In this document: positions 31,712-42,634 of the stretch, piece by piece
Numbering within the stretch: the first letter of the stretch is position 1
Layout of the letters: each line of letters opens with the position of its first letter
Source of the DNA: Leptodontidium sp. MPI-SDFR-AT-0119
Lineage: Eukaryota > Ascomycota > Leotiomycetes > Helotiales > Leptodontidiaceae
Direction: 5' to 3'
Assembly (NCBI GenBank): GCA_020726505.1
Contig: JAHLEZ010000020.1
Span: 744,001 to 808,000 of the forward strand
DNA: 64,000 nt
The notes under the pieces: model-generated
Seen by the model: the letters and a program-made list of their open reading frames with translations, nothing else
What the model was told of the DNA's origin: nothing
Database searches by the model: none
Translations under genes and position numbers: made by a program

Positions 31712-32030
31712 TGAGAGTACTGATTATGCTCTCCACTCCAAGTCCAGTACTCGTCCATATCAGCAGGTGCGGTATTGTTTGTGGTTTGCAGAACGCCAGC
31801 GGTAGTCAAAGCCTGGATTGCTTCTTGTGTCCAGTCCTGGCAGCGTCTTAAGGATTCCTTTGGATACAGCCTCTTCGGTCCATGAAATTGCTTCTTCGGA
31901 GGAGGAATGCTGCTTCAAAGCTCTCCGATACGTTCCCAATCGGTGGCAGCTATCTCCCCTAGAGGTGTAAGATAGTAGTGATTACTACTGGGATATTCCC
32001 AATTATCTCCATCAACCTCATCCTATCCTG
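31712..32030 (-). pseudogene. Possible minus-strand coding relic, unknown family
   Basis: Two minus-strand stretches look coding, with a polar, Trp/Tyr-rich composition. One (about 32015-31925) contains WEYPSSNHYYLTPLGEIAA. The other (about 31919-31712) contains RRCQDWTQEAIQALTTAG and MDEYWTWSGEHNQYSHDKW before a stop. They lie in different frames, with a candidate 3' splice site (gaagcag) between them. No start codon is convincing and no family is recognised. This could be the 3' exons of a small gene or a decayed copy. Confidence 0.3.
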
Positions 32031-32560
32031 TCCTGTGGAATATCAGTAGATTGAAATGTTTGATAGAGAAATTCATCACAGCACAACGTTCGAATGACCA
32101 CAACCGATCATGGCCAATGGATGAGATCAGACGATACTAAACTAGCTAGTAAAAGGCAGCGCATTTGGTAAATGCCATGGTTTGTATTTGTAGGTTTGTA
32201 CATTGTTACGTATATTGCTAAAACTGCTTTGACATAAGCATGAAAAAACAGTTGACTTTGGATTGAAGGTCTCTACGGCGGACTTCTCAGTGACACTGCC
32301 CGATTCTGGGGAATCGGTTTTTATATACGTGTCATCACGTGGCCTCTAGCTGGTTTTCGTCGAACCATCCATGCCGCATTTACCACGTTTAAAAACCCAA
32401 TCTGCGCAAATCAATCCAAGCGCAATATCATAACTGAATCAAATCATCTGCCACAACCCTGTGCCATGAGTTTCGCCCGCCCAACTTCTATACATATCTA
32501 CGCCGGCTGTTTGCGCAGGTTGCACTTTTTGGAGCTCCACCAGCATCGACATGTCCAATT

Positions 32561-32657
32561 CCCCAGGCATTGGCAAGAGCTCAAGCAAATTCGGCCACCG
32601 CAGAGTTTCGAGGAACTAGATATGTCGTTACTAACAGGACTCTCGCCAATGCCTGGG
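32561..32657. repeat. 19-bp inverted repeat
   Basis: ccccaggcattggcaagag (32561-32579) is repeated in inverse orientation at 32639-32657 with one mismatch, around a 59-nt spacer. It lies at the end of the BTB relic and has no recognised role. Confidence 0.7.
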
Positions 32658-32779
32658 GAACCGGATGTATCGATGCTGACAATGCAGCACGATCTCCCAC
32701 ACAGTTGCCCAGTGGTGGTGGTTCAGTGTCCGCGGCGATGTATCACAAGATCTGTATGGAGATCTCAGCAGGTCTAGGC

Positions 32780-33315
32780 AGTCGTGTTGCGATGGAATCC
32801 ACTGTTGTCTTCACATTCTGCCAGATGTTCGCGTGGTCGAAACTTTGGGCTAACCATAGAGTACGCGCGACGTTGGAATTCGCCCTAAAATTTCTGCGTA
32901 GGGTGTTTTATGGCTGCATTGTCCACAGGATTCTTCAAGCTCATCGAAACCAGGAACTTGGAACCGCCCTTCTTCTTATTCTTGGAAGTCGCAAAGGTAT
33001 CTTCCGCATAATATCTCGCAGGTGTAAGTGACTCTCCCATATCGAAGTTAGAGCTAACGAGCACAGCCTGCTGTTGTGCTAGTATATTGTCCCCCATGTA
33101 GGCATATTCGCAGAACATAACAAAGGCTTGTTCTCGATTTCCTCTAGCAGCGCAGCACTATCTATTGCCTCGCGCATAGAACCGTTCATCAGCGCGGCAA
33201 GCGGTGCTGAGACAGTTTCCACAACAGCAGCATGGATCGTGAACAGCTTGCGGTCAGGGTCATTTGGGCCAGCGAGGATTTGGAATATACGAAACGGAGC
33301 AATGAGAAAGGAGAA
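32780..33315 (-). pseudogene. BTB/POZ-domain protein relic
   Basis: On the minus strand from about 33310 the frame reads DRKLFTIHAAVVETVS, PLAALMNGSMREAIDS and ALLEEIENK, the first half of a fungal BTB/POZ domain (substrate adaptor or dimerisation module). After a one-base shift it continues as FVMFCEYAYMGDN, the next conserved block. The linker and the RAYSMVSPKFRPREHLAECE segment follow in another frame after a TAG (about 32890). The start is missing: an in-frame stop precedes the first block, and the neighbouring chromodomain gene ends 90 bp away. At least two frame breaks and the missing ends make this a pseudogene, although short unrecognised introns could account for part of it. Confidence 0.6.
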
Positions 33316-33403
33316 CTAATTAACGATCACAGGACTGTAACTGAATAAACTGCATAGACTGAGACAAATGGTTGCCAAAGATGTACTAGACAAGGCTTCT
33401 CCT

Positions 33404-35041
33404 CTACGTTTGCTTCCGCGGCCGACCTCGACGTTTCTTCCCTTGCTGGCCACTCAAGGCTTTGGCTTCCACACTCGCTTTCTGTCTAGTATTCAATCCT
33501 AGTCCGCCTCGCTTGACCCCGCGTTGTGCTCGAATGCGGGCCTCGAACTCATCTACCAACTCCTTTGCATGACCCAGTGATTGCACAGGAAGTAATGTGG
33601 GGTGCCAATCCACCAAGTAATACGAGACACCATCAAGATCCTCCTTACCAATAATAGCACGGACGTCCCAATCCGGGTCGACATCGGTAAGCACTGGGCA
33701 GACTTCAAGTTCTGTTGGAGAAGTGACTTCAGAGGCGGGGGTACTTCTAGTAGAGCTGGTAAGTCTGGCGTCGAGAGAAGTGCCAAGCGTCCTATCATCC
33801 TCTTCACTATCCTCCTCACCGTCTGATACCGACGGAGATGGTTGCGACGGGTTGTTAGAGGAGACTGTCCAACGGCCTTGTGGAGTGGAAACCTTCCGCC
33901 GCTTGGAGCAAATGTCGTCGGCTCTTGCCTTGCCGGGATGGCTAACAAGTTCCCTGCTGCCTTCCTCATCTTCATTACGAGGAAGCAGCGACGAGATAGA
34001 ATCAGGTGAGGCGGAGACGAAGGGAGGAATGTTGGACCTCTGTCGTTTCATAGTCTGGTGAGACATACTTTCATCGTTGCCGATACCACCTTCCCCATGC
34101 TCGTAGGTTGCGCGAATGGAAATTGTGGGTGGATATTCCATATCACAGGTATCACAGCCTGGGTGCCCACCTTCCCTAGTGCAACGAGCATGTCCGGGAC
34201 CGAGATTGTTATCTTCCTCCGACTCGTCATCGGAATGTAATGTTATTGTGTCATCTGTAATCTCGTGAGCAAATATTCTATGTATTCACCCGAGGACTCA
34301 GCCCGCTTACCATGGGTACTACCAGCTCGAGATCCACGAGATCCAAGAAGACAGTCATCCAGAGTTTGATTGTTACCCTGTCCTACAGTGCTCTCTACGG
34401 CCGGTCGCTCTTCCGCCGATTCGAGCTTGTAGTTTGAAGAGAGTAACCGTGTCAAAGATGGAAATTCATAATCGATATCATTCTCGAACCCATCCCTCTC
34501 TCCTATCAAGGCTGCTTTATAGTCAGATGAGTATGGTAACTATAGTAGGACAATCTGAACACATGCCTTGAGTTCCTACTACATCATCCCTATAAACCTG
34601 TACACCTTGGATTGTGGCCACGCTATCTCCAACAACCTTCTGACACCAGTTATCCTCGCCTGCCGCTCCTTCTAACGTTGGGAGCGCTTCAACAGGTACG
34701 CTGCTCGAGTCGATCGCCAAGTTCTTGCTAGGTTTGGAGGAGGGTTTCCGAATGTTAATTTTTGATGGTTTTGGATCGTAATGAACAAAAGCAAAGGCGA
34801 CCATGTTGGGAACAGAGTAAATGGAGTAGAGCAATTTTGAAATCCGATTACTGGATGAAGAATGCAAATTGGTCAGACATTGAAGAGGAGGATCGGAGGC
34901 TTTTGTAGAGCTCTTAACCTGCGCACTCCCAGGACCTGCTCTACAGGCTACATCTGCCGTCCTTCTCTGCTGCTCTATTCCCTCACTGCCATCCTTTCCG
35001 TGAGAATGCCCCGCCCTTGCGTTTTCGGGCCTTGAATCCAT
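33404..35041 (-). CDS. Chromodomain/AT-hook protein, left paralog
   Basis: A predicted chromatin-binding protein of 508 residues. Exons: 35041-34567, 34511-34311 and 34254-33404. The first intron (34566-34512) starts GC after CAAG, a GC-AG intron; the second is GTAAGC...TTACAG. Residues 1-160 are polar. EFPSL follows the first junction. A long acidic/Ser-rich linker leads to a chromodomain-like block at about 420-465 (WDVRAIIGKEDLDGVSYYLV, DWHPTLLP, LVDEFEARI), and an AT-hook, KKRRGRPRKQT, forms the C-terminus. The right paralog (55141-57553) shares the EFPSL exon junction with the same phase, the chromodomain and the C-terminal AT-hook, but has two more chromo-like blocks. The gene borders the AT-rich island and points away from it. 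Histone-methyl-lysine and AT-rich DNA binding are inferred from the domains. Confidence 0.75.
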
Positions 35042-36302
35042 GACTCGATCGCTGGGAGGGCTAGTACCACCGATAGACCAATAAGAAGTCCATTCCGAGA
35101 GTCTGCTTCGTATTTGGAGCGTTAGTGTTCAGCATCTCTCATAAAAAGCATCTGAGGGTCGCCAAAGCGGATCGTTCGTCGTCATGCTGTGTAATGCCTT
35201 TCCACAGATCCGAAAGGACTTGCCCCATTTGAGCAACCTGTGATACCGTAGGGGGAAAACTGGGCATTAGAGACCCCTTGAAACCTTCCCTGGAGCATCT
35301 CAGCTAGCAAGAAAGCGTGTTGCTCCGAAAAGACCCTCTCGATGCTAGCTCAGCCAGCTTACCCCTGGACCATTCCAGCTGCTTGCTGCGTCACCCACGC
35401 CATGCCCAGACACCAACACGTAAGCTGAGTACTCTGAGATCCTTCGAGTCTCCAACTCGGGAAGTGTTTGCCAAATATGGAAATCAAGGGGTGCTCCTGA
35501 CCTTCCCAAAATCTGCTGGGTAATCATATGCGTAGCTAACTTGGCCGGTCTCGCTCTGATAGCCCCCTCCCCCCGGTATCGCCGCGTCATCCACCTGAGC
35601 TTGGGTTTTCCGTCCCCAAAGCGTTGCTGAACGGAAAAGTGTCGCCTGTCCTTGGGCCCTCTCCTTCCTACTCAGGGCACTCCTGAACCCTGACAAAGAG
35701 TGAGACCTTCGTAAAATCTGGCAGGCACCAGACACGCAGGTAATTCCTGGAGGGGAGGAGGCGGTGGCGGTGAAGAATGCTGTGCTCACGAAGAGTGGCT
35801 TGCCATCATCTACCGTGGATCTATTCTAGGTGAACGGGAAGCACTGCCGCAGTGGTGTACGCGTCGCAGAGCATCGGCAGCTCCGAAACGATTTGGGTTA
35901 GAGTAGAGTCAGTACAAGGCAGATTCTTGACGGTGACGCCAACGAGAGAACATTGAGGGGCACTTACAAAGAGCACCAGCTAATCAGAGCGCAGGCCTGG
36001 CCTGGTGGGGGAAATTTGAGGCGTGGTGCAGGTGATAGGGCCGGGCTCGTGAGCCATGGGATGATCGCGAAGGACTGACGGCGAGGCCAGCGCATTGGAA
36101 ACTTGGTGAAGGACGAGAGAAGGTGAAGTTGGAAACAGCACTGGATTTATACACGAGGTGGGGTCTCCAAGAGAGCTAGCAAGGATCGCGACCACTCGTT
36201 CCGGCCGTCTCAGAGCAGCATGAGCGCTAGAGCAGCCATGCCTTTAGGCGAGAGATTCCCTGTTCAGGAAATCCCGGTTTCCTAATGCAGAATCACCGAC
36301 AC
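35042..36302. other. GC-normal intergenic stretch between the chromodomain gene and the AT-rich island
   Basis: It should contain the promoter of the minus-strand chromodomain gene. Several short open frames occur on both strands (for example 35484-35789, minus), but none has a recognisable domain. Base composition changes abruptly at about 36303, from mixed to strongly AT-rich. Confidence 0.5.
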
Positions 36303-38120
36303 GCAGAATATTATTATTATTTTCATTTTTATTTTTATATTCAATAAAAGCGTTTATTACTTTATATTTATTTCTTAGTAGTTTTATTTTTAAATATTTA
36401 CTCTTAATATCTAAGAAAGTTATAATATATTTATAATTATTATATATTATAAGTGTAATAGGGCCACATAAGTCACTAACTACTTTTTATAGTAAATCAA
36501 AGACTTTATCACTAGTTATTTTATTAACTTTATTAGTGAATTTTCCTTTAAGACAAGTCTTACAGTTTAATATTTAATTATTTATATTTATATATGAGAT
36601 TATATTAATATATCTATAAGTATTATTTATTATTTTATCTAAGTACATTAAGCTAATATGACCTAATTTTACATACAAATCTATTTTATTAATACTTATA
36701 AGTTTATTTTTAATTATACTCAAAATATTAATATTAATTATTTAATTACTAGTTTTATGTAATATAATATTTAGTATATATAATCCTTTAGATTTATTGC
36801 CTTCAATTATTACTTCATTTGTTATATTATTTTTAATATAAGCAAAGGAGTTATTAAAAATACTATAATATTAACTACTTAATTAACTTTAAGATATTAA
36901 GTTAATACTTAATTCAAATATATAAAGACAATCTTTGAGTTTATATATTTTATTATTAATTATTAACTTTATTAAGATATCTCTATATCCTTTTATATTT
37001 ATTTGTTTAGCTTTTCCCTAGCTAACTAGTTTATTACAAGTTTTAAATTCATAGAAATATGATATATTATAACATATATATTTTATTATAGCAGTATTTA
37101 AAACAAAAGTATTTAATTAACTATTTAATTCTTAACTATTTACCCCTAATTCTTAATTATTTACAAAGTTAAAACTTATATTTGTATTATTAGTTATATT
37201 CTTTATAGAGGGTATAGTTATAAATACTTGTATATCTTCTATAAGGAAATTAATATCAAAATCCCTAATATTTTCCAAAATATCACTATTACTATATAAA
37301 ATATTAATATTCTCCTCCCGCTTATCCCGAGCCGATTTCTCGGTAATATCAGGTGATTTATTAGTCTTTGGCCGTTTCTACCCCTTAGGGGCCTTATCAG
37401 GAAATAAGAAGGCGCAGTTAGAAGTCACATAAGAGTATTGTTTACAATTAGTACAATACTTCTTACTTTAAGGGCTATTCTTCGTGACTTTATAAGGTTT
37501 TTTGCCTTTATAGCCACTAGAAGTTATTAGGGCCTAATCTATATTAGTATCATTTAATTCTTGACGTTTTAATTCGTCTAATAAATTAAAGAATAACGAC
37601 TCAAGAGTATAAGAATTAATATTAGTTCTTAAAGACTGTGTTATATTAGAAACTAATCTATTATAGTTATTAGTTAAGTTATTAAGAACCCAAGCTATTA
37701 TTACCTATTTAGGTAATTTAAGGTTTTTAGCTTTTAGCTAATCACTTAGCTGTTTTACCTTATTAAGGTATTCTTTTATTAAATTATACTTAATTAAATA
37801 AGTATTAAAGAATTCTCGGCAAATCAAAAATTCCGAGCTAAACCCCTTAGGGGAATAAAGGTTTTTAAGTAATTGCCAAGCTTCAAAAGCACGTGTTATA
37901 TATTATATTTACAAAAGAGGACCGTCCTTAATAAGCAATTAGATATTAAAGAGAACTTTGCCGTTTATTTTATTACTTACTTTATTAGACGCTATTATAG
38001 CGTTTAACGCTTCTTTAGTTAAGAAGGCCGTCATACGAAGTGCCCAAATAAAGTAATTAGCCGAGCCTATAAGCTTAGCCATAGTAATCTTATTAGAGCT
38101 TATTTTATTTATTTTATTAG
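36303..38120 (-). mobile_element. Ty1/Copia retrotransposon fragment (gag to integrase start), RIP-decayed
   Basis: Read on the minus strand from about 38100, the broken frame gives a Copia gag (AWQLLKNLYSPKGFSSEFLI-like block at about 37880-37820), a degenerate CCHC knuckle (YCTNCKQYSYVTSNC, about 37450), and then a GAG-pre-integrase/integrase start (FTNKVNKITSDK and DLCGPIT at about 36540-36440). It stops at the island border, so reverse transcriptase and RNase H are absent. Numerous TAA/TAG codons replace Gln and Trp codons. No LTR was recognised. Confidence 0.65.
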
Positions 38121-38334
38121 TTATTTTTCAAAGAGTTTTTAAAGATATTAACTTAACTTGGGATTTTTGCGAATTTGAGTTATTTAAGAAAGTCTAAGTT
38201 TTTTAATATTAGTTATTAATCACGTAGATTGTATATATTCTAAGTTATAAAGTAAAATACTTATTATTAATTAAGAAATTTTCAAGTGTTATATTTGAGT
38301 AAAAAATCCTTTTATTAGACTAGCTAATAAATCA

Positions 38335-38690
38335 GAGGTATAGAGGTATGCCGGAGATATGCCGGAGGTATGGCGTAGGTATGGAGGTATGGAGCCGTAG
38401 GTATGAGGTATGGCGTAGGTATGGAGGTATGGAACCGTAGGTATGAGGTATGGAGGTATGGAGCCGTAGGTATGAGGTATGGAAGTATGGAGCCGTAGGT
38501 ATGAGGTATGGAGGTATGGAGCCGTAGGTATGAGGTATGGAAGTATGGAGCCGTAGGTATGAGGTATGGAGGTATGATGTAGTTATGGAGTTATGCCGTA
38601 GTTATGAGGTATAGAGGTATGGAGGTATAGAGGTATAGAGCCGTAGGTATGAGGTATAAAGCTGTAGGTATAGAGTTTATAGAGTATTTT
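38335..38690. repeat. Minisatellite based on GGTATGGAG / CCGTAGGTATG
   Basis: A low-complexity tandem array of ggtatgaggtatggaggtat and gagccgtaggtatg blocks. A composite unit of roughly 39 bp recurs at least six times before degenerating. It stands out from the surrounding AT-rich sequence by its G-rich plus strand and high TpG content, so it is either younger than the RIP event or was not a target. Confidence 0.85.
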
Positions 38691-38850
38691 GAGGGTCTAG
38701 AAGGTATAGTGTGTAAGAGAAGAGTTCTTGTCGAGCTAGTCGATAAAACTCAAACACAAATAAAATGAGGTTATAACGAAGTATATAAGAATAATTTAGG
38801 TAAAGAGTAAGCTCTTAATCTATTGAATTAAGGTAGAATAAGAGGAGGTA

Positions 38851-39300
38851 CTGTCGGGGCTTATAACCTGTAAAATAGAGAATGATAGTGTGAATAATAA
38901 TTCTATTGTAAAGGGGATTTCTAAGTCTATATAACTACTTTAGCTTATTACGTGTGTATTCGCTTAAGTAACTGAATTAGGTAAATGTAAGCTTAAACGA
39001 GCTCAAACGAGTCTTTACTAAATATAGTTACTTTCCGGTAGTTTAAGACGCAGAGCCCGGAGCTTCGTACAACTACTGTTTTAGCCTAGGAAAGCCGTGT
39101 ATTAAAAGCCTTAGATTTCATGGCTGTAACCTGTGGACGTTAGAGCTTTATATCAGACGTATGTGGCTTGTTTTAAGCTATTTCCGGCTGATTAGGCCTA
39201 GAATAGGTTTTGTTGAGTATATAAGCGAGGTAGTTATATTATAATCTTTATAAAAGAAGTAAACAAACGAGTGACTAAATACAAAAGACAAAAAGTAACG
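38851..39300 (+). mobile_element. Possible LTR or leader of a Gypsy element
   Basis: It begins tgtcggggcttataacctg, the 5'-TG start common to fungal Gypsy LTRs, and is less AT-rich than its surroundings. No second LTR copy was located, so the call rests on the start motif and position upstream of the Gypsy remnant. Confidence 0.3.
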
Positions 39301-39559
39301 CGAAATCAAGTATATACTACCTTAAATAAGGCTCTTGCCACCTTAATATGCCTCTTATGTTATATAAAGACTCTAAAAGGAAAGACGACTCTTATAATAG
39401 GTATTAAATAAAGTTTAGTAAAAGCTCGTATACAGAAATTACCGAAATTACTATCGAGAGTTAAAATTACTATTAATACGTGTAAAGCTTATTAAGGCCT
39501 AATTACTAAAAGACAAAGTAACGTGGCCTTAAGAGAAAGAGGGAGAATTAAAAGGTAAA

Positions 39560-39960
39560 AGGGGTATCGTTAAGCTAGCTTAATAAAAAGGTTAACACTT
39601 AACGTACGTAAGAGGTTAACTATAATATAAGGTTCGTTAAGTTAGCCTATTAAGAAGTTAATAATTAACGCGTTTTAAGGCGTGTAAAAGAAGTACATAA
39701 GAGGTCAACTATAATATAAGGTTCGTTAAACTAACTTAATAAAAAGGTTAATAATTAACGCGTTTTAAAACGTATAAAAAAGGTACGTAAGAGGTCGACT
39801 ATAATATAAAGGCTTATTAAGCTAACTTAATAAAGAGGTTAACGATTAACGTGTTTTAAGGCGTATAAAAAAAGTACGTAAAAAGTTAATTATAATATAA
39901 GGTTCGTTAAACTAGTTTAATAAAAGGTTAATAATTAAACGTATTACTATAAAAGGTCGT
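39560..39960. repeat. Tandem array with a unit of about 90 bp
   Basis: Units beginning at 39610, 39699, 39789 and 39880 share aagaggtcaactataatata, then ggttcgttaa and taattaacgcgttttaa, with spacings of 89, 90 and 91 bp. Diverged parts of the unit continue to about 40345. Confidence 0.75.
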
Positions 39961-40639
39961 CTACGACAAAAGAAAAAGGGTGTATTTAAAAGGAAGTAAT
40001 TGTCTTGCCTTTTACTCGAGAAAGAATCTCGCCGGCTTTAAACTTATTACTACGAGGATCGTTATAATAAAGAAAAGGTATATATTTCGAGGAAGAAGAG
40101 GTCCTTCAAATAAATACTTTAAAAGAGCTTTAACTAGCTTAATAAAGAAGTTAAAAGTAAGCGTGCCGTAAGAGGTCGACTATAGTAAAGAAGAGGAAGT
40201 TTAAAGTCGTTAAGGTAGTAAGTCGACTACAAAGGGGGGTTTCGTTAAGGTAATAAGTTAATTATAAAGGAGAGGGTTCGTTAAGCTAGCTTAATAAAGA
40301 GGTCAACGAATAGCGTATATAAAAGGTCAACTGCGATATAAGGAGGAGGGGGTTCGAAGTGTCTTAGTCGAATTAAGTAGTTCTTATCCCTTACTTTAGG
40401 CTTATAAATGATTCGAGTTTCGACGGGTTGTAGTGTTATTTATTCCTGCCTTCTATTCGAGTTTATTTACTCGCTAGCTTCGAAACATTCTTTATACTCG
40501 AGCTTTTGTTATATAAGGACTTAGAATTATCGAGTTTAGCTAATAAACTTATTAATTAATAGCCGAGCAATTAACTAAATTAATTAATGTCGTTATACTT
40601 AAGTAGTACTACTAATTCCGGTTTAAAATCGACACATTT
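39961..40639. other. Decayed AT-rich sequence with degenerate repeat units
   Basis: Partial copies of the 90-bp unit (for example near 40165 and 40310) lie among otherwise uninformative decayed sequence. The 63-codon frame at 39980-40171 is part of this repeat and not a gene. Confidence 0.4.
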
Positions 40640-42634
40640 AAGGGGTAAAATCCTGTGTAGCAAAATATATATTTAAGGAAAGGAGAGCTCTATACGAGAG
40701 CTCTCCTTAAATGCTCGATAAGCGAGCATGTGAGTAGAACGTGACGATTATTAAACCAACACTATAGTTAATTTACTATAAGAAATATAACGTATAACGA
40801 CTTCTAAGTTAAATTCACGTTATATACTATTATAGGCAAAATCGCTCGCACTCGTTAATTCGAGGATATATATAAGAAGGTATCCCTAACTCTTAAACGT
40901 ATGATTTGTATTGAGAAGTATAAAATAGACAGTAATTACATTACTCTCGACGAGTTCCTAGCTATTATAGACTAAGAGAGCCGTAATATTATTTTAAAAG
41001 AAGTCGTATTAACCTATAAAGCTTAACCTAGTGTAACCTTTAATATTAACGACTCGCGTAATATCTTAAAGAAGGAGAACTAGCGTATTACTTCCCTTAC
41101 GCCGGCTATTATAATAAGAAGACCCCTGACCCCGATTTTAAGACAGTCGTTAGATGTCTACTAGTGTACACACTTTCTTTCGCTCGTCTTACGCCGACTT
41201 AAGTCCCTTATACTTCCTCTTATACTTAGGGACGTCTCTTTTAATACTTATCTTTATTATAATAAGACCGGCTATTAGGCTAGCGACTGCCCTAAGCGCC
41301 GTAGAGACTAGGCTCTCGATAAGTCGATTTCTTAATTAATCGTTAGCAAGGACTTAAAGATTAATAAACTTTTAAAAAACTCTTAGGCTATAATAAAGAC
41401 TTATACCTTAATATAAGCTATAATTTATAAAAGAACTTAGTATTTAATTTCTATACTCTTATTAAAGGACGATAATTCTTAATTAATATTAAATTAAAAA
41501 GAAATAGATTTTTTATTAAAACGCTTATATATATTAATAATAGAATTAATATTTTTAATATTATTAAAACTTCTTTCGTATATTAACTTGTTAAGTAATT
41601 TGATATTTCCTTTATATCCCTCCCTTAATTAATTGTCTTAATTAATTATAATAATAAGAAAGGCAAGTTAATTAACACGGCCGTCTTACTTACTTCAACG
41701 ATCGACCGCCAGTAAATTAACTTCCCTTTTCTAGTAACTAACCTAAGAAATACTAATGTCTTAATTAGTCGGAAGTTCCTTAAGTATTACGACCTAAAAT
41801 AGTCGTATATTAAGAACCGTAATCGACTAGAATAGCTATTAAATATACTAGTCTAGTTATACTTTAACTAGCGAGTCTTCGTCGATATTAACTATTTCAA
41901 TAAGTTAATTATTAAGTCTCACTAGCTTAATATAAAACGAAGAGATGCCCTTATAGACTTAGATGACTATCGCCGGAGGTAAACTAGGATTGCGGCACTC
42001 GACGATTACCTTAAGTCAAAGGTCTCTATATGACTTACCGCCGGCGCCTCGCTGACTCGACCCTCGAGCTTTATTAAAGAGGTTAAAGAACGCCTACGTG
42101 TTATAAAGGATTAATTAAACCTTTTAATATCCTGTGATCTAAGATTATTACTTAAGGACAAAAGAGTCTATAAAGCCTCTCTAGCAAATTACTAGTTAAA
42201 GGCGCTTATTATAGAGATCTTCCTTATATTAATAGTAGCGATATTTACTACGTACCTTCGACTTAAGAGAGCTAAGAAGAATAAGGTAGAGACCTTTATA
42301 GCGTTAATATATAAGATCGATTAAGAGCTAACTTATCGCCGGCGAGAGGCCTTAAACTAATTAAGTATCGAGCTTATATTAATAAATAAAGACTTAACCT
42401 TAAAGGAGGCCCTAAAGGCTAAGTACGCGTAAGATAATAAGCTAGTAAGTAAGAAGCTCTTAGTAAAGTATTAAGAATATACTCCTTTCTTCTCCCGGCG
42501 AGCCTCTAACGAGTTACTAGTGTATTCCTAAGGCGTAAACTACTAGATTAAGCTTATTAAAGAGAACGACTTATCTTTTAAACCTCTTTAGCGTATAATT
42601 AAAGAATAATTATTAGAGACTAAGTAATATATTA
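40640..42634 (+). mobile_element. Gypsy retrotransposon, 5' half, RIP-decayed
   Basis: On the plus strand, a degenerate zinc knuckle of gag (YYNKTGY.ASDCPKRRRD, about 41255-41310) is followed by protease/linker-like sequence and then by the reverse-transcriptase entry block: FFSRRASNELLVYS near 42490, IKLIKENDLSFKPL near 42550 and LLETKQYI near 42615. These resemble the start of pol in ascomycete Gypsy elements. The remainder of pol is missing. The element is cut at about 42634, where an LTR-like sequence begins. A perfect 12-bp hairpin (40680-40708) lies in its 5' part. Many in-frame stops are present. Confidence 0.55.
40680..40708. repeat. Perfect 12-bp stem hairpin
   Basis: aaggagagctct and its exact reverse complement are separated by a 5-nt loop (atacg). 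It survives uninterrupted in heavily mutated sequence; it lacks CpA, so RIP would not have altered it. Confidence 0.75.
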
